Shown: piece after piece, positions 1-10,184 of the stretch
Numbering within the stretch: position 1 is the first letter of the stretch
Layout: every line of letters begins with the position of its first letter
Source: Pseudomonadota bacterium
GTDB taxonomy: Bacteria > Pseudomonadota > Alphaproteobacteria > Rhizobiales > Xanthobacteraceae
Reading direction: 5' to 3'
Length of the DNA stretch: 64,000 nt
NCBI GenBank assembly: GCA_003576765.1
Contig: QEVP01000023.1
Span: forward strand, 1 to 64,000
Translations under genes and position numbers: made by a program
Notes under the pieces: model-generated
What the model was told of the DNA's origin: nothing
The model's database searches: none
What the model saw: the letters and a program-made list of their open reading frames with translations, nothing else

Positions 1-111
1 TTTATGCCGGGCATCCACGTCTTTGAAATTTCAGCGAAGAAAGACGTGGATGGCCGGGACAAGCCCGGCCATGACGGAACGGGGTGTTTCCATCAAAATA
101 CAAACCGCTTA
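1..111. repeat. Composite palindromic repeat, copy 1 (left-truncated)
   Basis: Dispersed intergenic repeat. Bases 40-75 are identical to both 36-bp arms around the GIY-YIG gene at 7250-7632. Bases 1-39 hold the opposing arm (GCCGGGCATCCACGTC) and spacer. Bases 76-111 match, in reverse complement, a flank at 39614-39649. The element therefore has two opposed half-palindromes plus a conserved tail. The window edge cuts its left end. It lies just upstream of the DUF4239 gene. Confidence 0.85.
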
Positions 112-152
112 GCGTCCGGCCGACTCCGGTTCGGACGATTCGGAAAGGTCCC

Positions 153-959
153 ATGATTCACGCTTGGCTCGAACTGCCGCCGCTGGCGATCTTCGCCACG
201 CTGATCGTCGTCTATTTCGGCACGGTGGCGCTGCTCGGCGCCCTCAACTGGCGCTCGCCGCGCACCGTTTTCTTCCGCTCGCTGATCGGCCTCACGCCAC
301 CGTTTTTCGGCGCGCTTGCGGTGCTGTTCGCACTGCTCATCAGTTTTCTCTCCAGCGACATCGGCGAGCGCAACCGCCTCGCCAACCGCGCCGTGCAGGT
401 CGAGGCCGGCGAGATGCGCAACATCCATACGCTGAGCGTCGCCTCGGCGTCCGACATGCGCACCATCCGCGCCGCGCTGAAGGATTACATCGCCTCCGTG
501 CTTCACGACGAATGGCCGGCGATGGCGGCCAATGCCACCTCGCCGCGCACCGATACCGCCTTCGACCACCTGCTGCGGGAAATCAGCGACCCGCAAATCG
601 CGCTGGCCTCCGGGCAGGCCGTACACGCAGCACTGATCAACGCCGCGATCCGCGCCGGCACCGCGCGCAGCGAGCGGCTGGCGTTGGCCGGCGACCGCAC
701 CAACACGCTGAAATGGGCGAGCGTGCTGATCCTCGGCCTGATGACGCTGATCGCTATCGCGCTGGTGCATGTCGGCCACCCGTGGCGCGCCTTCATCACC
801 GCGCTGGTGGTGTTCTCGAGTGCCGCGGTGGTGGTGATCGGCCTCGTCGCGGTGCAGGAGGACCCGTTCAACGGCGTCTTCCGAATTTCGCCCGTCCCGA
901 TCGAACGGCTGCAATCGCTCAGCGTTACGGTGACGCCACCCGATACGCCAGCTCGATAG
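153..959 (+). CDS. DUF4239 (bestrophin-like) membrane protein
   Basis: A membrane protein of 268 residues resembling the DUF4239 family, whose function is not established. Hydrophobic segments lie near residues 8-32 and 45-68 and as a pair near 185-240. They enclose a soluble middle region of about 110 residues rich in charged and Ala residues. This two-plus-two membrane layout is usual for the family. I chose the ATG at 153 because the longer frame from 84 would start inside the palindromic repeat and add residues encoded by it. The gene converges on murB with only a few bases between the stops, so it is not part of the cell-wall operon. Confidence 0.75.
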   Translation: MIHAWLELPPLAIFATLIVVYFGTVALLGALNWRSPRTVFFRSLIGLTPPFFGALAVLFALLISFLSSDIGERNRLANRAVQVEAGEMRNIHTLSVASASDMRTIRAALKDYIASVLHDEWPAMAANATSPRTDTAFDHLLREISDPQIALASGQAVHAALINAAIRAGTARSERLALAGDRTNTLKWASVLILGLMTLIAIALVHVGHPWRAFITALVVFSSAAVVVIGLVAVQEDPFNGVFRISPVPIERLQSLSVTVTPPDTPAR

Positions 960-965
960 CTGCAA

Positions 966-1886
966 TCACGCCGGCACGCCGAGCCGCTTGATCTCCCATT
1001 GCAGATCGACGCCCGAATGCGCCTTGACGCGCGCCCGCACGGTCTCGCCCAGCGTCTCGATATCATGCGCCGTGGCGTCGCCGGTATTGATCAGGAAATT
1101 GCAGTGCATCTCGGAGACCTGCGCACCGCCGACGCGGAGGCCGCGGCAGCCGGCGGCGTCGATCAGTTTCCAGGCGCTGGCGCCTTGCGGATTGCGGAAG
1201 GTCGAGCCGCCGGTCTTCTCGCGGATCGGCTGCGCGGTTTCGCGATGGCTCTGCACGGCCGCCATGCGGGCGCGAATCGCCTCCGGCGTATCGCGGCGGC
1301 CACGGAACAAAGCCGAGGTAAAGATCACGTCGGCGCCGACGCCATTGCCACGGTAGACGAACTTCATCTCGGCGTTGGTGAACACCCGCTTGGCGCCGGC
1401 GCGCGTCACCGCCGCCGCCTCGACCAGCACGTCTTTCGTCTCGCCGCCATTGGCGCCGGCGTTCATGGTGAGCGCGCCGCCGATGGTGCCGGGAATGCCA
1501 TAGTAAAATTCGAGGCCGGCGATGCCAGCGCCCGCGGCGGCTTCCGCCACCTTCTTGTCGAGCGCCGCGGTGCCCGCGCGCACGGTGTCGCCCTCGACAA
1601 CGATGCCGCCGAAGCCGCGCGGCGACAGCCGCACCACCACGCCCGCCACGCCGCCGTCACGCACAATCAGGTTGGAGCCGACGCCGATCGGGGTGACCGG
1701 AATCTCGGCCGGCAGCCGGGCCAGGAAATAGGCGAGATCGTCCTCATCGGCCGGCGTGAACAGAAGCTGCGCCGGACCGCCGACGCGAAACCATGTGAAC
1801 GGCGCCAGCGGCTCGTTGGCGAGCAGCCGCCCGCGCAGCTCCGGCATCAACACCCGCAGCGACGGCACGAGGTCGGGAAACGCCAT
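966..1886 (-). CDS. murB: UDP-N-acetylenolpyruvoylglucosamine reductase MurB
   Basis: Cytoplasmic FAD enzyme that reduces UDP-GlcNAc-enolpyruvate to UDP-MurNAc with NADPH, the second committed step of peptidoglycan precursor synthesis. The 306-residue product has the FAD-domain signatures [15 protein letters not shown] and [25 protein letters not shown] segment carries the catalytic Ser region, and there is a C-terminal substrate domain. The start at 1886 gives a TGATG stop/start overlap with murC, so translation is probably coupled; a longer in-frame extension upstream lies inside murC and is rejected. It is the last gene of the minus-strand cluster visible here. The usual ddlB-ftsQAZ genes do not follow within the window. 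Confidence 0.97.
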   Translation of the reverse strand: MAFPDLVPSLRVLMPELRGRLLANEPLAPFTWFRVGGPAQLLFTPADEDDLAYFLARLPAEIPVTPIGVGSNLIVRDGGVAGVVVRLSPRGFGGIVVEGDTVRAGTAALDKKVAEAAAGAGIAGLEFYYGIPGTIGGALTMNAGANGGETKDVLVEAAAVTRAGAKRVFTNAEMKFVYRGNGVGADVIFTSALFRGRRDTPEAIRARMAAVQSHRETAQPIREKTGGSTFRNPQGASAWKLIDAAGCRGLRVGGAQVSEMHCNFLINTGDATAHDIETLGETVRARVKAHSGVDLQWEIKRLGVPA

Positions 1887-3289
1887 CAGTCGAGCGCCTG
1901 CAACTCGCCGGGCAGCGCGTAGGCCCACTGCGTGATGTTGCCGGCCCCGAGACACACGACATAGTCGCCCGGCCGCGCCACCTCGCGCACCAAGGGCGCC
2001 AGCGCCGCCGCGTTGGGCAGCGCCATCACCTCGCGATGGCCGTGGGTGCGCAAGCCCAGCACGAAGCCATCGCGATCGATGCCGGCAATCGGCGCCTCGC
2101 CCGCCGGATAGACGTCGGCGACGACGACGATGTCGGCATCGTTGAAGCAGGTGCAGAATTCCTCGAACAGCGATTGCAGCCGGCTGTAGCGATGCGGCTG
2201 CACCACGGCGATGACCCGGCCCTCGGCCGATTCGCGCGCGGCACGCAGCACCGCGGCGATCTCGACCGGGTGATGGCCGTAGTCGTCGATGACGGTGACG
2301 CCGTTCCACGCGCCGGTACGGGTGAAGCGGCGCTTGACGCCGCCGAAGCCGGCCAGCGCCGTGCGGATGGTGTCGTCGGCGAGCCCCAGTTCGTGCGCCA
2401 CCGCAATCGCCGCGGTGGCGTTGAGCGCGTTGTGACGCCCCGGCATCGGCAGCACGAGATCGGCGATCTCATGGACGCGGCCGCCGGCACGGTCGCGGAA
2501 GACGATGCGGAAGCGCGAGCCGCCATTGGCGGGCGCGAGATCGATCAGGCGCACGTCGGCCTGCGGGTTGGTGCCGTAGGTGATGACGCGGCGGTCCTCG
2601 ATGCGGCCGACCAGCGCCTGCACCACCGGATGATCGATGCACATCACGGCGAAGCCGTAGAACGGCACGTTCTCGACGAACGAGCGGAACGCCTCCTGCA
2701 CCGCCTCAAAAGTTTTGAAGTGGTCGAGGTGCTCGGGATCGACATTGGTGACGACGGCGATGTCAGCCGGCAGCTTGAGAAAGGTGCCGTCGCTTTCGTC
2801 GGCCTCGACCACCATCCAGTCGCCGGCGCCGAGGCGAGCGTTGGTGCCGTAAGCATTGATGATGCCGCCGTTGATGACGGTGGGATCGAGATTGCCGGCA
2901 TCGAGCAGGGTCGCGACCAGCGAGGTGGTGGTGGTCTTGCCATGGGTGCCGGCAATCGCCACGCAGCTTTTCAGCCGCATCAGTTCCGCCAGCATCTCGG
3001 CCCGGCGCACCACCGGAATACGCTGGGCGCGCGCGGCGATCAGTTCCGGGTTGTCGCGCCTGATCGCGGTGGACACCACCAGCACGTCGGCGCCTTCGAT
3101 GTTCTCCGCCTTGTGGCCGACGACGACCTTGATGCCCTGCTCGCGCAGGCGCCCCACATTGGCGCCCTCGGCGGCGTCGGAGCCCTGCACGACGTAGCCG
3201 AGATTGCACAGCACCTCGGCAATCCCGCTCATGCCGATGCCGCCGATCCCGACGAAATGGATGGAGCCGATCTCCTGCGGCAGTCTCAT
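1886..3289 (-). CDS. murC: UDP-N-acetylmuramate--L-alanine ligase MurC
   Basis: ATP-dependent ligase adding L-Ala to UDP-MurNAc in the cytoplasm, the first amino-acid addition of the stem peptide. The product has 467 residues, typical for the family. It shows the N-terminal Rossmann motif GIGGIGMSG (about 14-22) for UDP binding and the Mur-ligase P-loop GTHGKTTTT at 114-122. The central ATPase motif ADESDGTFL and a C-terminal Mur-ligase domain containing DDYGHHP follow. The ATG overlaps the stop of murG by 4 nt (ATGA) and its own stop overlaps murB, so the three genes look translationally coupled. Confidence 0.98.
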   Translation of the reverse strand: MRLPQEIGSIHFVGIGGIGMSGIAEVLCNLGYVVQGSDAAEGANVGRLREQGIKVVVGHKAENIEGADVLVVSTAIRRDNPELIAARAQRIPVVRRAEMLAELMRLKSCVAIAGTHGKTTTTSLVATLLDAGNLDPTVINGGIINAYGTNARLGAGDWMVVEADESDGTFLKLPADIAVVTNVDPEHLDHFKTFEAVQEAFRSFVENVPFYGFAVMCIDHPVVQALVGRIEDRRVITYGTNPQADVRLIDLAPANGGSRFRIVFRDRAGGRVHEIADLVLPMPGRHNALNATAAIAVAHELGLADDTIRTALAGFGGVKRRFTRTGAWNGVTVIDDYGHHPVEIAAVLRAARESAEGRVIAVVQPHRYSRLQSLFEEFCTCFNDADIVVVADVYPAGEAPIAGIDRDGFVLGLRTHGHREVMALPNAAALAPLVREVARPGDYVVCLGAGNITQWAYALPGELQALD

Positions 3290-4416
3290 GGGAAGCTCTC
3301 GGTGGGGGCGGGCGACTCGATGGCCGCAACTTTCAGGACCAGATCGGCGAGTTGATCGGCGGCGTCAAGCCTGCCGACACCGCGCGCGGCCGCCACCATC
3401 GCGGCAAGCCGCGGCGGCTCGGCCGCCAGCCCCGTGATCTCGGCGGCCAGACGCTCGGGCGTGAACTCGGCTTGCGGGATGCGGATGGCCCCGCCCGCGT
3501 CAGCCAGGACGCCGGCGTTGGCGAACTGGTCCTGATCGATCGAGCCCGGCAGCGGCACCAGAATGGACGGCCGCCCGACGGCGGCCAGCTCGGCCACGGT
3601 GCCGGCCCCGGAGCGCGACACCACCAGATGCGTCGCGGCAAGCCGCGCCGGCAGATCGGCGAAGAACGGCGCCAGTTCGGCGTTGATCTTGAGCCGGTCG
3701 TAGACGGCGCGGACGCGGCCCATGTCCTCCTCGCGCACCTGCTGCACCAGCACCAGCCGCTGCCACAATTCTGGCGCCAGCCGCTCGATCGCCGGCGGTA
3801 CGACGTCGGCCATGATGCGCGCGCCCTGGCTGCCGCCGACCACCAAGAGCCGCAGCGGCGCGAGCGGCTGCGGCGCGGAAAACGTCACTGCGGCGGCGGC
3901 GAGGATTGCCGGCCGCATCGGCGTGCCGGTCACGCTGGCCTTCGATTTCAGCGCCGCGTCGCGCTCCAGCACGCCGGGCAACGCGGTAGCGATGGCGCTG
4001 ACGCGGCGGGCCAGAAAACGATTGGCGCGCCCGAGCACGGCATTGGATTCATGGATGACGGTCGGAATCTTCATCAGCCCGGCGGCGAACAACGGCGGCA
4101 GCGTCGGATAGCCGCCGAAGCCGACCACCACCGCCGGCCTCAACCCGCGCAACAGCACCAGCGAGCGCGCCACCCCGGTGCCCAGCATCGCCGCGGTGCG
4201 CGTCAGCGCCAGCGGGTTGCGGCTGCGCACCGTCTCGCTCGGCACGACGTCGACCATCTCCTTCGAGAACAGCCCGGAATAGCGCAGCGCCCGCGCATCG
4301 GTGACGAGCCGCACGCGCAGGCCGCGCTTCATCAGCGTGGCGCCCAGCGCCTCGGCCGGGAACAGGTGGCCGCCGGTGCCGCCGGCGGCGAGCCATATCA
4401 GGGGAGTATCGCTCAT
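3286..4416 (-). CDS. murG: UDP-GlcNAc:lipid I N-acetylglucosaminyltransferase MurG
   Basis: Peripheral membrane GT28 glycosyltransferase that converts lipid I to lipid II on the cytoplasmic face. The 376-residue product begins with the glycine loop [12 protein letters not shown] and has the inter-domain GGSQGAR loop. Its acceptor/UDP-binding motif is [19 protein letters not shown]. The downstream [14 protein letters not shown] stretch is also typical. I chose the start at 4416 because it gives the canonical N terminus about ten residues before the glycine loop; the longer open frame to 5199 runs antiparallel-framed through ftsW and is a shadow. It sits 32 nt downstream of ftsW. Confidence 0.98.
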   Translation of the reverse strand: MSDTPLIWLAAGGTGGHLFPAEALGATLMKRGLRVRLVTDARALRYSGLFSKEMVDVVPSETVRSRNPLALTRTAAMLGTGVARSLVLLRGLRPAVVVGFGGYPTLPPLFAAGLMKIPTVIHESNAVLGRANRFLARRVSAIATALPGVLERDAALKSKASVTGTPMRPAILAAAAVTFSAPQPLAPLRLLVVGGSQGARIMADVVPPAIERLAPELWQRLVLVQQVREEDMGRVRAVYDRLKINAELAPFFADLPARLAATHLVVSRSGAGTVAELAAVGRPSILVPLPGSIDQDQFANAGVLADAGGAIRIPQAEFTPERLAAEITGLAAEPPRLAAMVAAARGVGRLDAADQLADLVLKVAAIESPAPTESFP

Positions 4417-4448
4417 CGTTCGTTCTGACCGATGGAGAGAGGCGGAAT

Positions 4449-5600
4449 TCAGGCAAAGCCGCCGGCGGTGCGGGCTTCGCCCAGCGATTCCAGTTCGGTT
4501 TTCGGCCGCTGCCGCGTCAAAGCCAGCAGCATGCCGACGCCGAACGCCAGCGACACCATCGACGAGCCGCCGTAGGAGATGAACGGCAGCGTCATGCCCT
4601 TGGCCGGGATCAGATGCAGGTTGACCGCCATGTTGATCGCCGCCTGCACGCCGAACAGGATCGCAAGCCCCGACGCTGCAAAACGCGCGAACAGGTCCTC
4701 GGTTGCATAGGCACGGGAAAGCGCGCGGATGACGATGAAGGCGAACAGCGCCAGCAGCGCCAGGCAGACGACGATGCCGAACTCCTCGGCGGCGACGGCG
4801 AACACGAAATCGGTGTGGCTGTCGGGCAGGATGCGCTTGACCGTGCCCTCGCCCGGTCCCTGACCGAACCAGCCGCCGTGGGTAAAGGATTCCGTCGCCA
4901 TATCGACCTGGAACGTGTCGCCGGAGGCGGGATCGAGGAAGCGGCGGATGCGGCCGGCGACATGCGGCACCGTCAGATAGGCGGCGAACAAGCCGAGCGC
5001 GCCGGCACCGGCAAGGCCGAACACCCAGACGATGCGCATGCCGGCGATGAAGAACAGCGCGCCCCACACCATCAACACCAGCATGGTCTGGCCGAAGTCG
5101 GGCGCCAGCACCAGCAGCACCACGAGAGTGAGCAGCAGCGTCAGCGCCAGCAGGTTGGCCGGCATCTCCGGCCGGCGCGCGGATTCGGCAAACAGCCACG
5201 CAACCAGCACAACGAAGGTCGGCTTGGCAATCTCAGAAGGCTGCACGCTGATGCCGAGGATGGTGATCCAGCGCCGCGAGCCCTTGACCTCCATGCCGAA
5301 CATCAGGGTCATCACCAGGAGCACGAGGCTCGCCACGAACACCACCAGCGCCAGACGCCGGACCTGGCGCGGCGACAGGAACGAAACCGCCAGCATCACC
5401 ACCAGCGCCGGCAGCAGGAACACCACGTGCTTGTTGAAGAAGTGGAACGGCTCGAGCCCGATGCGGGCGGCGACCGGCGGCGAGGCGGCAAGCGACAGAA
5501 TGATGCCGCCGAGCATCAGGGCGACGATGGCGCCGAGCAGCGGCCGGTCCACGGTCCACCACCATTCGCTGAGCGGCGTGCGTTGTTCGCGGGAGATCAT
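4449..5600 (-). CDS. ftsW: SEDS glycosyltransferase FtsW
   Basis: Polytopic inner-membrane SEDS protein that polymerises lipid II at the division septum together with FtsI. The product has about ten hydrophobic segments, the conserved LAPDFGQT motif, and the periplasmic loop GQGPGEGTVKRILPDSHTDF. The C-terminal signature is FISYGGSSMVSLAFGVGML. The start at 5600 (MISREQRT) fits the FtsW N terminus I know from related bacteria; an in-frame ATG at 5630, with a G-rich stretch upstream, would add ten residues. A palindromic repeat separates it from murD upstream. Confidence 0.96.
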   Translation of the reverse strand: MISREQRTPLSEWWWTVDRPLLGAIVALMLGGIILSLAASPPVAARIGLEPFHFFNKHVVFLLPALVVMLAVSFLSPRQVRRLALVVFVASLVLLVMTLMFGMEVKGSRRWITILGISVQPSEIAKPTFVVLVAWLFAESARRPEMPANLLALTLLLTLVVLLVLAPDFGQTMLVLMVWGALFFIAGMRIVWVFGLAGAGALGLFAAYLTVPHVAGRIRRFLDPASGDTFQVDMATESFTHGGWFGQGPGEGTVKRILPDSHTDFVFAVAAEEFGIVVCLALLALFAFIVIRALSRAYATEDLFARFAASGLAILFGVQAAINMAVNLHLIPAKGMTLPFISYGGSSMVSLAFGVGMLLALTRQRPKTELESLGEARTAGGFA

Positions 5601-5686
5601 GACCGGCCCTGACAATGATAATGGGACCATTGGTCCCCCATCATGGTTTCGGGACGGTTAACGGACTGATTCCATCTGCCTCTTTC

Positions 5687-5775
5687 GTCATGGCCGGGTT
5701 TATCCCGGCCATCCACGTCTTCCTTGTTGAACTGTCGTTAAGACGTGGATGCCCGCGACAAGCGCGGGCATGACG
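5687..5775. repeat. Palindromic repeat, copy 2 (ftsW/murD junction)
   Basis: Two opposed arms: GTCATGGCCGGG with its CCCGGCC partner and ATCCACGTCTT on the left, and AAGACGTGGATGCCCGCG on the right, with a short spacer. The inner stem of the right arm reads GCCCGC/GCGGGC where the left reads GGCCGGG/CCCGGCC, so the halves differ in sequence but each keeps self-pairing. It lies in the 222-nt gap between murD and ftsW. Transcription from murD into ftsW must cross it. Confidence 0.85.
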
Positions 5776-5822
5776 CAGCAACTGAGAGGCATGCGATCGG
5801 GCTAGGCAGCGCTCATTCCGAT

Positions 5823-7220
5823 CTAAACCGGCGCGATACCCGGCAGCGCCTCGACCAGCTCGCGAAAGCGCGCGCCGCGCACCTCGAAATTGCGGAACTG
5901 GTCGAACGAAGCGCAGGCCGGCGACAAAAGCACCACCGGCGCGGCCAACCCGGAGGCGCTCGCATCGCGCGCGGCTTCTTCCACGGCCGCCTCAAGCGTG
6001 CCGCTGACGACATGCGGCACCGTCTCGTTCAGCGTGCGGGCAAACTCCGGCGCCGCCTCGCCGATCAGATAGACCTTGCGGATGCGCGGGAAATACTCCG
6101 TCAGCGACGCGATGCCGCCCGACTTCGCCTTGCCGCCGGCGATCCAGAAGATGTCGTCGAGGGACGCCAGCGCCCGCGCCGTGGCGTCGGCATTGGTGCC
6201 CTTGGAATCGTTGATGAACAGCACGTTGGCCTGACGGCCGATCTGCTCCATGCGGTGGGCGAGGCCCGGGAACGAGCGCAAGCCCGCCTGAATGGTCACG
6301 GCCTCGACGCCAAGCGCCAGCGCCGTCGCCGTCGCGCACGCAGCGTTCTGCGCATTATGCAGGCCGCGCAGCGAGCCGATGCCACCGATGCGGGCAACCT
6401 CGGTGCGAGTACCGCCGCTCGCTCGCACGACGGTTTCGTGATCGACGTAAATGCCGTCCGACAGCGGTCGCCTGACAGAAACGCGGACCACCGGCCGCCC
6501 CGCCTGCTCGGCACGGTCGGCGATCGCTTGCGCAAAGTCGTCGTCGACGCCGACGATGGCCGCACCATTGTCCTGCACGCCGGCGATCAGCCGCTCCTTG
6601 ACCGCGGCGTAATGGCTCAGCGTGCCATGGCGGTCGATGTGGTCCTCGCTGATGTTGAGGAGAATGCCGACGCTGGGCGCCAGCGACGGGCACAGGTCGA
6701 TCTGGTACGACGACATCTCCACCACATGCACGCGGCCGCGGCGCGGCGGCGCCAGCGACAGGATCGCAGTGCCGATGTTGCCGCCCATCTGCACGTCGTG
6801 ACCGGCATGGCGCATCAGATGCGCGATCAGCGCCGTGGTGGTCGATTTGCCGTTGGTGCCGGTGATGGCGACGAACGGCGCATCCGGGGCGTGGCGCGCC
6901 CGTTCGCGGCAGAACAGTTCGATATCGCCGATCACCTCGACATTGGCCGCCCGCGCCGCCAGCACGCTCCAGTGCGGCGCCGGATGGGTCAGCGGCACGC
7001 CCGGCGCGAGCAGCAGTGCGGCGACATCCGTCCAGTCGATGCCGCGCAGGTCGGCGGTGGCGAAGCCGGCGCTGGCGGCATCGGTCACCCGGCCAGCGCT
7101 GTCGTCCCAGGCGATGACCCGCGCGCCGCCAGCGACAAGCGCGCGGCATGAGGCAAGCCCCGAGCCGCCGAGGCCGAACACCGCCACGGTGCGGCCGGCA
7201 AACGAGGTGACGGGGATCAT
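5823..7220 (-). CDS. murD: UDP-N-acetylmuramoylalanine--D-glutamate ligase MurD
   Basis: Cytoplasmic ATP-dependent ligase adding D-Glu to UDP-MurNAc-L-Ala. The 465-residue product has the N-terminal FGLGGSG UDP-binding loop (about 15-21) and the P-loop GTNGKSTTT at 121-129. The [11 protein letters not shown] motif and the C-terminal [11 protein letters not shown] motif that binds substrate are both present. A GAGG-like Shine-Dalgarno lies about 6 nt before the start at 7220. Unlike the neighbouring mur genes it does not overlap either neighbour: repeats are inserted on both sides, including the GIY-YIG cassette 30 nt upstream. Confidence 0.98.
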   Translation of the reverse strand: MIPVTSFAGRTVAVFGLGGSGLASCRALVAGGARVIAWDDSAGRVTDAASAGFATADLRGIDWTDVAALLLAPGVPLTHPAPHWSVLAARAANVEVIGDIELFCRERARHAPDAPFVAITGTNGKSTTTALIAHLMRHAGHDVQMGGNIGTAILSLAPPRRGRVHVVEMSSYQIDLCPSLAPSVGILLNISEDHIDRHGTLSHYAAVKERLIAGVQDNGAAIVGVDDDFAQAIADRAEQAGRPVVRVSVRRPLSDGIYVDHETVVRASGGTRTEVARIGGIGSLRGLHNAQNAACATATALALGVEAVTIQAGLRSFPGLAHRMEQIGRQANVLFINDSKGTNADATARALASLDDIFWIAGGKAKSGGIASLTEYFPRIRKVYLIGEAAPEFARTLNETVPHVVSGTLEAAVEEAARDASASGLAAPVVLLSPACASFDQFRNFEVRGARFRELVEALPGIAPV

Positions 7221-7249
7221 CGCTGGCCTCGGTGGCTGGTATTGTTCTG

Positions 7250-7285
7250 GTCATGGCCGGGCTTGTCCCGGCCATCCACGTCTTT
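7250..7285 (+). repeat. Left 36-bp inverted repeat of the GIY-YIG cassette
   Basis: Begins GTCATGGCCGGG and ends CCACGTCTTT. It is the exact reverse complement of 7597-7632. If read from the upstream in-frame ATG at 7253 it would encode the peptide MAGLVPAIHVF, which is repeat-derived rather than a true protein N terminus. Confidence 0.95.
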
Positions 7286-7297
7286 CATGATGACGTC

Positions 7298-7588
7298 ATG
7301 TCGCACGGCGGCTACGTCTACATCATGACCAATCGCCCCAACGGAATCCTTTACGTCGGGGTCACGAATGATCTGATTCGTCGGGTCTTCGAGCATCGGT
7401 CCGGACTCATCAAAGGTTTTACGCAACGTTATGGATTAAAACGTCTTGTCTACTTCGAGGCGTTCGACGAAATCCAAACCGCCATTCAGCGCGAACACAA
7501 CATCAAGCACTGGCCGCGGACATGGAAGATTAGGATCATTCTGGCTGAAAATCCCGATTGGAATGATCTTTACGACACACTTGCCTGA
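7298..7588 (+). CDS. Small GIY-YIG domain endonuclease-like protein
   Basis: A 96-residue single-domain protein of the GIY-YIG superfamily. The GIY-like element YVYIM is at residues 6-10 and the YIG-like LYVGVT at 18-23. A candidate catalytic Arg is at 28 (RRVFEH) and Glu at 66 within the conserved REHNIKHW. The length suits the stand-alone UPF0213/URI-like group, whose cellular roles are largely unknown. I chose the ATG at 7298 because earlier ATGs (7232, 7253) fall before or inside the inverted repeat. No good Shine-Dalgarno is visible. Its base composition is less GC-rich than the mur genes around it, consistent with acquisition. Confidence 0.85.
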   Translation: MSHGGYVYIMTNRPNGILYVGVTNDLIRRVFEHRSGLIKGFTQRYGLKRLVYFEAFDEIQTAIQREHNIKHWPRTWKIRIILAENPDWNDLYDTLA

Positions 7589-7596
7589 ACTCTCAC

Positions 7597-7632
7597 AAAG
7601 ACGTGGATGGCCGGGACAAGCCCGGCCATGAC
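7597..7632 (-). repeat. Right 36-bp inverted repeat of the GIY-YIG cassette
   Basis: Exact reverse complement of 7250-7285, starting 8 nt after the stop codon of the GIY-YIG gene. Identical in sequence and orientation to bases 40-75, and one mismatch from 11723-11758. Confidence 0.95.
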
Positions 7633-7660
7633 GCTGAATTTCTGATCTGCCGTTCCCGCT

Positions 7661-8746
7661 CTATCGCAGCTTCAGCGTCGACAAGCCGACGAGCGCCAGC
7701 ATCACCGAGATGATCCAGAACCGGATCACGATCTGCGGCTCGGTCCAGCCCAGTTGCTCGAAGTGATGATGGATCGGCGCCATCTTGAAGATGCGTTTGC
7801 CCGTCAGCTTGAACGAGGCGACCTGCACGATCACCGACACGGCCTCGAGCACGAACAGCCCGCCGATCACCGCCAGCACGATCTCGTGCTTGACCGCGAC
7901 CGCGATGGCGCCAAGCATGCCGCCGAGCGCGAGCGAACCGGTATCGCCCATGAAGATCGAGGCCGGCGGCGCGTTGAACCACAGAAAGCCAAGCCCCGCG
8001 CCGAGCATGGCGCCGCACAGCACCGCCAGTTCGCCGGTGCCGGCGACGTAGTGGATTTGCAGATAGTCGGCGAACACCGCGTTGCCGGCGAGATAGGCGA
8101 TCATGCCGAACGAGGCGGCGGCGATCATCACCGGGACGATGGCGAGGCCGTCGAGCCCGTCGGTCAGGTTCACCGCGTTGCCGGCGCCGACGATGATGAA
8201 GGCGCCGAAGGCGACGAAGAACCAGCCGAGATCGACGGCGACCTCCTTGAAGAACGGAATCACCAGCGAGGTCGAGAACGGCTCGCGGCCGAGCCAGATG
8301 AAGGCGACGCAGGCCAGCGCCGCGATCGCTGCCTCGATCGCCAGCCGCGAGCGGCCGGAGAAGCCGTCATGGGTCTGCTTCTTCACCTTCAGATAGTCGT
8401 CGTAGAAACCGATCAGGCCGAAGCTCAGCGTCACCGCCAGCACGATCCAGACATAGGGGTTGCTCAGGTTGGCCCACAGCAGCGTCGAGACGGCGAGGCC
8501 CGACAGGATCATCAGGCCGCCCATTGTCGGCGTGCCTTTCTTGGCGATAATGTGCGATTGCGGCCCGTCGCTGCGGATCGGCTGGCCCTTGCCCTGCCGG
8601 GCGCGCAACGCATCGATGATCCACGGCCCGAACATGAAGACGAACAGCGCGCCGGTCACCACCGCCGCCCCGGTGCGGAAGGTGATGTAGCGGAACACGT
8701 TGAGCGGAGGAATCGTGCCCGCGATGTCGATCAGCCAATAGAGCAT
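7661..8746 (-). CDS. mraY: Phospho-N-acetylmuramoyl-pentapeptide transferase MraY
   Basis: Polytopic inner-membrane enzyme that transfers phospho-MurNAc-pentapeptide from UDP to undecaprenyl phosphate, making lipid I. The 361-residue product has about ten hydrophobic segments. Family motifs are FYDDYLKV (Mg-binding Asp pair), [13 protein letters not shown], and the C-terminal [12 protein letters not shown] chose the ATG at 8746 (MLYWLID), the usual MraY N terminus; a start at 8785 would run into murF. It lies about 10 nt after the murF stop. Downstream it is separated from murD by the GIY-YIG cassette. Confidence 0.98.
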   Translation of the reverse strand: MLYWLIDIAGTIPPLNVFRYITFRTGAAVVTGALFVFMFGPWIIDALRARQGKGQPIRSDGPQSHIIAKKGTPTMGGLMILSGLAVSTLLWANLSNPYVWIVLAVTLSFGLIGFYDDYLKVKKQTHDGFSGRSRLAIEAAIAALACVAFIWLGREPFSTSLVIPFFKEVAVDLGWFFVAFGAFIIVGAGNAVNLTDGLDGLAIVPVMIAAASFGMIAYLAGNAVFADYLQIHYVAGTGELAVLCGAMLGAGLGFLWFNAPPASIFMGDTGSLALGGMLGAIAVAVKHEIVLAVIGGLFVLEAVSVIVQVASFKLTGKRIFKMAPIHHHFEQLGWTEPQIVIRFWIISVMLALVGLSTLKLR

Positions 8747-8756
8747 TATGTTCGCC

Positions 8757-10184
8757 TCATGCGGTCGCGCCGTCGCGCGCGGCAAAGCGTTTGTCCAGCG
8801 CCGCCACGATGACTTTCATCCGCGAGCCGGCCGACCCCTTGACCATGACGACATCGCCGGCACGCAGCGCCGCCACCACCTGCGACTCAAGCGCCACCGC
8901 ATTGTCGGCATAGCCCCCCCGCCGGTTCGAGGGAAGGGCCTCCCACAGGCGGCGCATCAGCGGGCCGCAACAGAACACCAGATCGATGCCGTTGCCGGTC
9001 ACGGCTTCGGCGAGGCCGCGATGCAGCGCGCCGCCGGCCGGTCCCAGTTCGAGCATGTCGCCAATCACCGCGATGCGGCGGCCCTGCCCTTCGGTCGGCA
9101 CCCGACCGAGCACGCCGAGCGCCGCCGCCATCGAGGCAGGGTTGGCGTTATAGCTCTCGTCGATCAACGTGGCGGTGCCGCCGACCACGTCGAGTTGCCG
9201 CCGCGCGCCGCGCCCCGGCTGCGGCATGAGTTGCGACAGCGACAGCGCGGCCAGCGCCAGGTCGGCGCCGGCGAGCGCGGCTGCCGCAAGCACCGCCAGC
9301 GAATTGACCGCCATGTGGCGGCCGGGCATGCCGAGCTTGTAGGTGACGTCATGATCGAGGATCCGCGCATGCACTGCCGACCCCGCCGGATGCAGCGCCA
9401 GATCGATGAGGCGCGCATCGGCGCGCGGCGCCGCGCCGAAGGCAACAACGCGGCCGGCCCCGGCGGCCAGCGCCTTCTTCTTGAGGCGGGCGAACTGACC
9501 GTTGTCGCGGTTGAGGATGGCGATGCCACCCGGCTCCAGTCCGGTGAAGATTTCAGCCTTGGCGTCGGCAATGGCCTCGACGGAGCCGAAAAATTCCAGA
9601 TGCACCGGCTCCACCGTGGTGACGATGGCGACGTGCGGGCGCACCATTGCGACCAGCGGGGTGATCTCGCCGGCATGGTTCATGCCGATCTCGAACACCG
9701 CATAGCCAGCATCGCGCGGGCAGCGCGCCAGCGACAGCGGCACGCCCCAATGGTTGTTGAAGGAGGCAACCGACGCATGGGTCGGCCCTTGCGCCGCCAG
9801 AACGTGACGCAGCATCTCCTTGGTCGAGGTTTTGCCGACCGAGCCGGTGACGGCGATCACCCGGCCGTCGAGGCGGGCGCGCGCGGCGACCGCCAGCGCG
9901 CGCAGGCCGTCGAGCACGTCGGGCACGATCAACAGCGGCGTATCGGCAGAAAACCGCGCAGCATGCGCTTCATCCACCACCGCAAGCGCGGCGCCAGCCA
10001 TCAGCGCGGCGGCAACGAAATCGTGGCCGTCGTGGACCTCGCCCCGAATCGCAAAATACGCTTCGCCCGACTGCACCGTGCGGCTGTCGATGGACAGGCC
10101 CGTCACGGCCGGCGACGGCGCCCCGCGCCGTGCCGCGCGCATCGCGGTCGCCATCTCGTCCACCGTCCACAACGGCTCGGTCAT
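8757..10184 (-). CDS. murF: UDP-MurNAc-tripeptide--D-Ala-D-Ala ligase MurF
   Basis: Cytoplasmic ligase that adds the D-Ala-D-Ala dipeptide to complete the pentapeptide precursor. The 475-residue product has the MurF N-terminal domain with [10 protein letters not shown], then the P-loop [11 protein letters not shown] at 114-124. The central motif [10 protein letters not shown] and the [11 protein letters not shown] segment are characteristic of MurF. Its start overlaps the murE stop by 4 nt (ATGA), indicating coupled translation. Confidence 0.98.
   Translation of the reverse strand: MTEPLWTVDEMATAMRAARRGAPSPAVTGLSIDSRTVQSGEAYFAIRGEVHDGHDFVAAALMAGAALAVVDEAHAARFSADTPLLIVPDVLDGLRALAVAARARLDGRVIAVTGSVGKTSTKEMLRHVLAAQGPTHASVASFNNHWGVPLSLARCPRDAGYAVFEIGMNHAGEITPLVAMVRPHVAIVTTVEPVHLEFFGSVEAIADAKAEIFTGLEPGGIAILNRDNGQFARLKKKALAAGAGRVVAFGAAPRADARLIDLALHPAGSAVHARILDHDVTYKLGMPGRHMAVNSLAVLAAAALAGADLALAALSLSQLMPQPGRGARRQLDVVGGTATLIDESYNANPASMAAALGVLGRVPTEGQGRRIAVIGDMLELGPAGGALHRGLAEAVTGNGIDLVFCCGPLMRRLWEALPSNRRGGYADNAVALESQVVAALRAGDVVMVKGSAGSRMKVIVAALDKRFAARDGATA

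Larger units (their letters stand above)
7250..7632. mobile_element. Putative GIY-YIG-bearing inverted-repeat cassette
   Basis: A 383-bp unit bounded by perfect 36-bp inverted repeats (7250-7285 and 7597-7632) with one small GIY-YIG ORF inside. Each arm contains its own GGCCGGG/CCCGGCC stem and is identical to an arm of the solitary repeat at 40-75. The layout resembles a minimal autonomous element whose gene-less relatives are the other repeats in the window. I see no clear target-site duplication next to the arms. That the nuclease mobilises the repeats is an inference. The cassette sits between mraY and murD with its gene opposed to operon transcription. Confidence 0.6.

Noticed and set aside
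84-152. Upstream start for the DUF4239 protein
   Set aside because: Those codons come from the tail of a palindromic repeat found in reverse complement at 39614-39649.
7232-7297. Longer N terminus for the GIY-YIG protein (MAGLVPAIHVF...)
   Set aside because: Encoded by the inverted repeat arm; the same peptide would be read from any copy of that arm, so it is not part of the domain.
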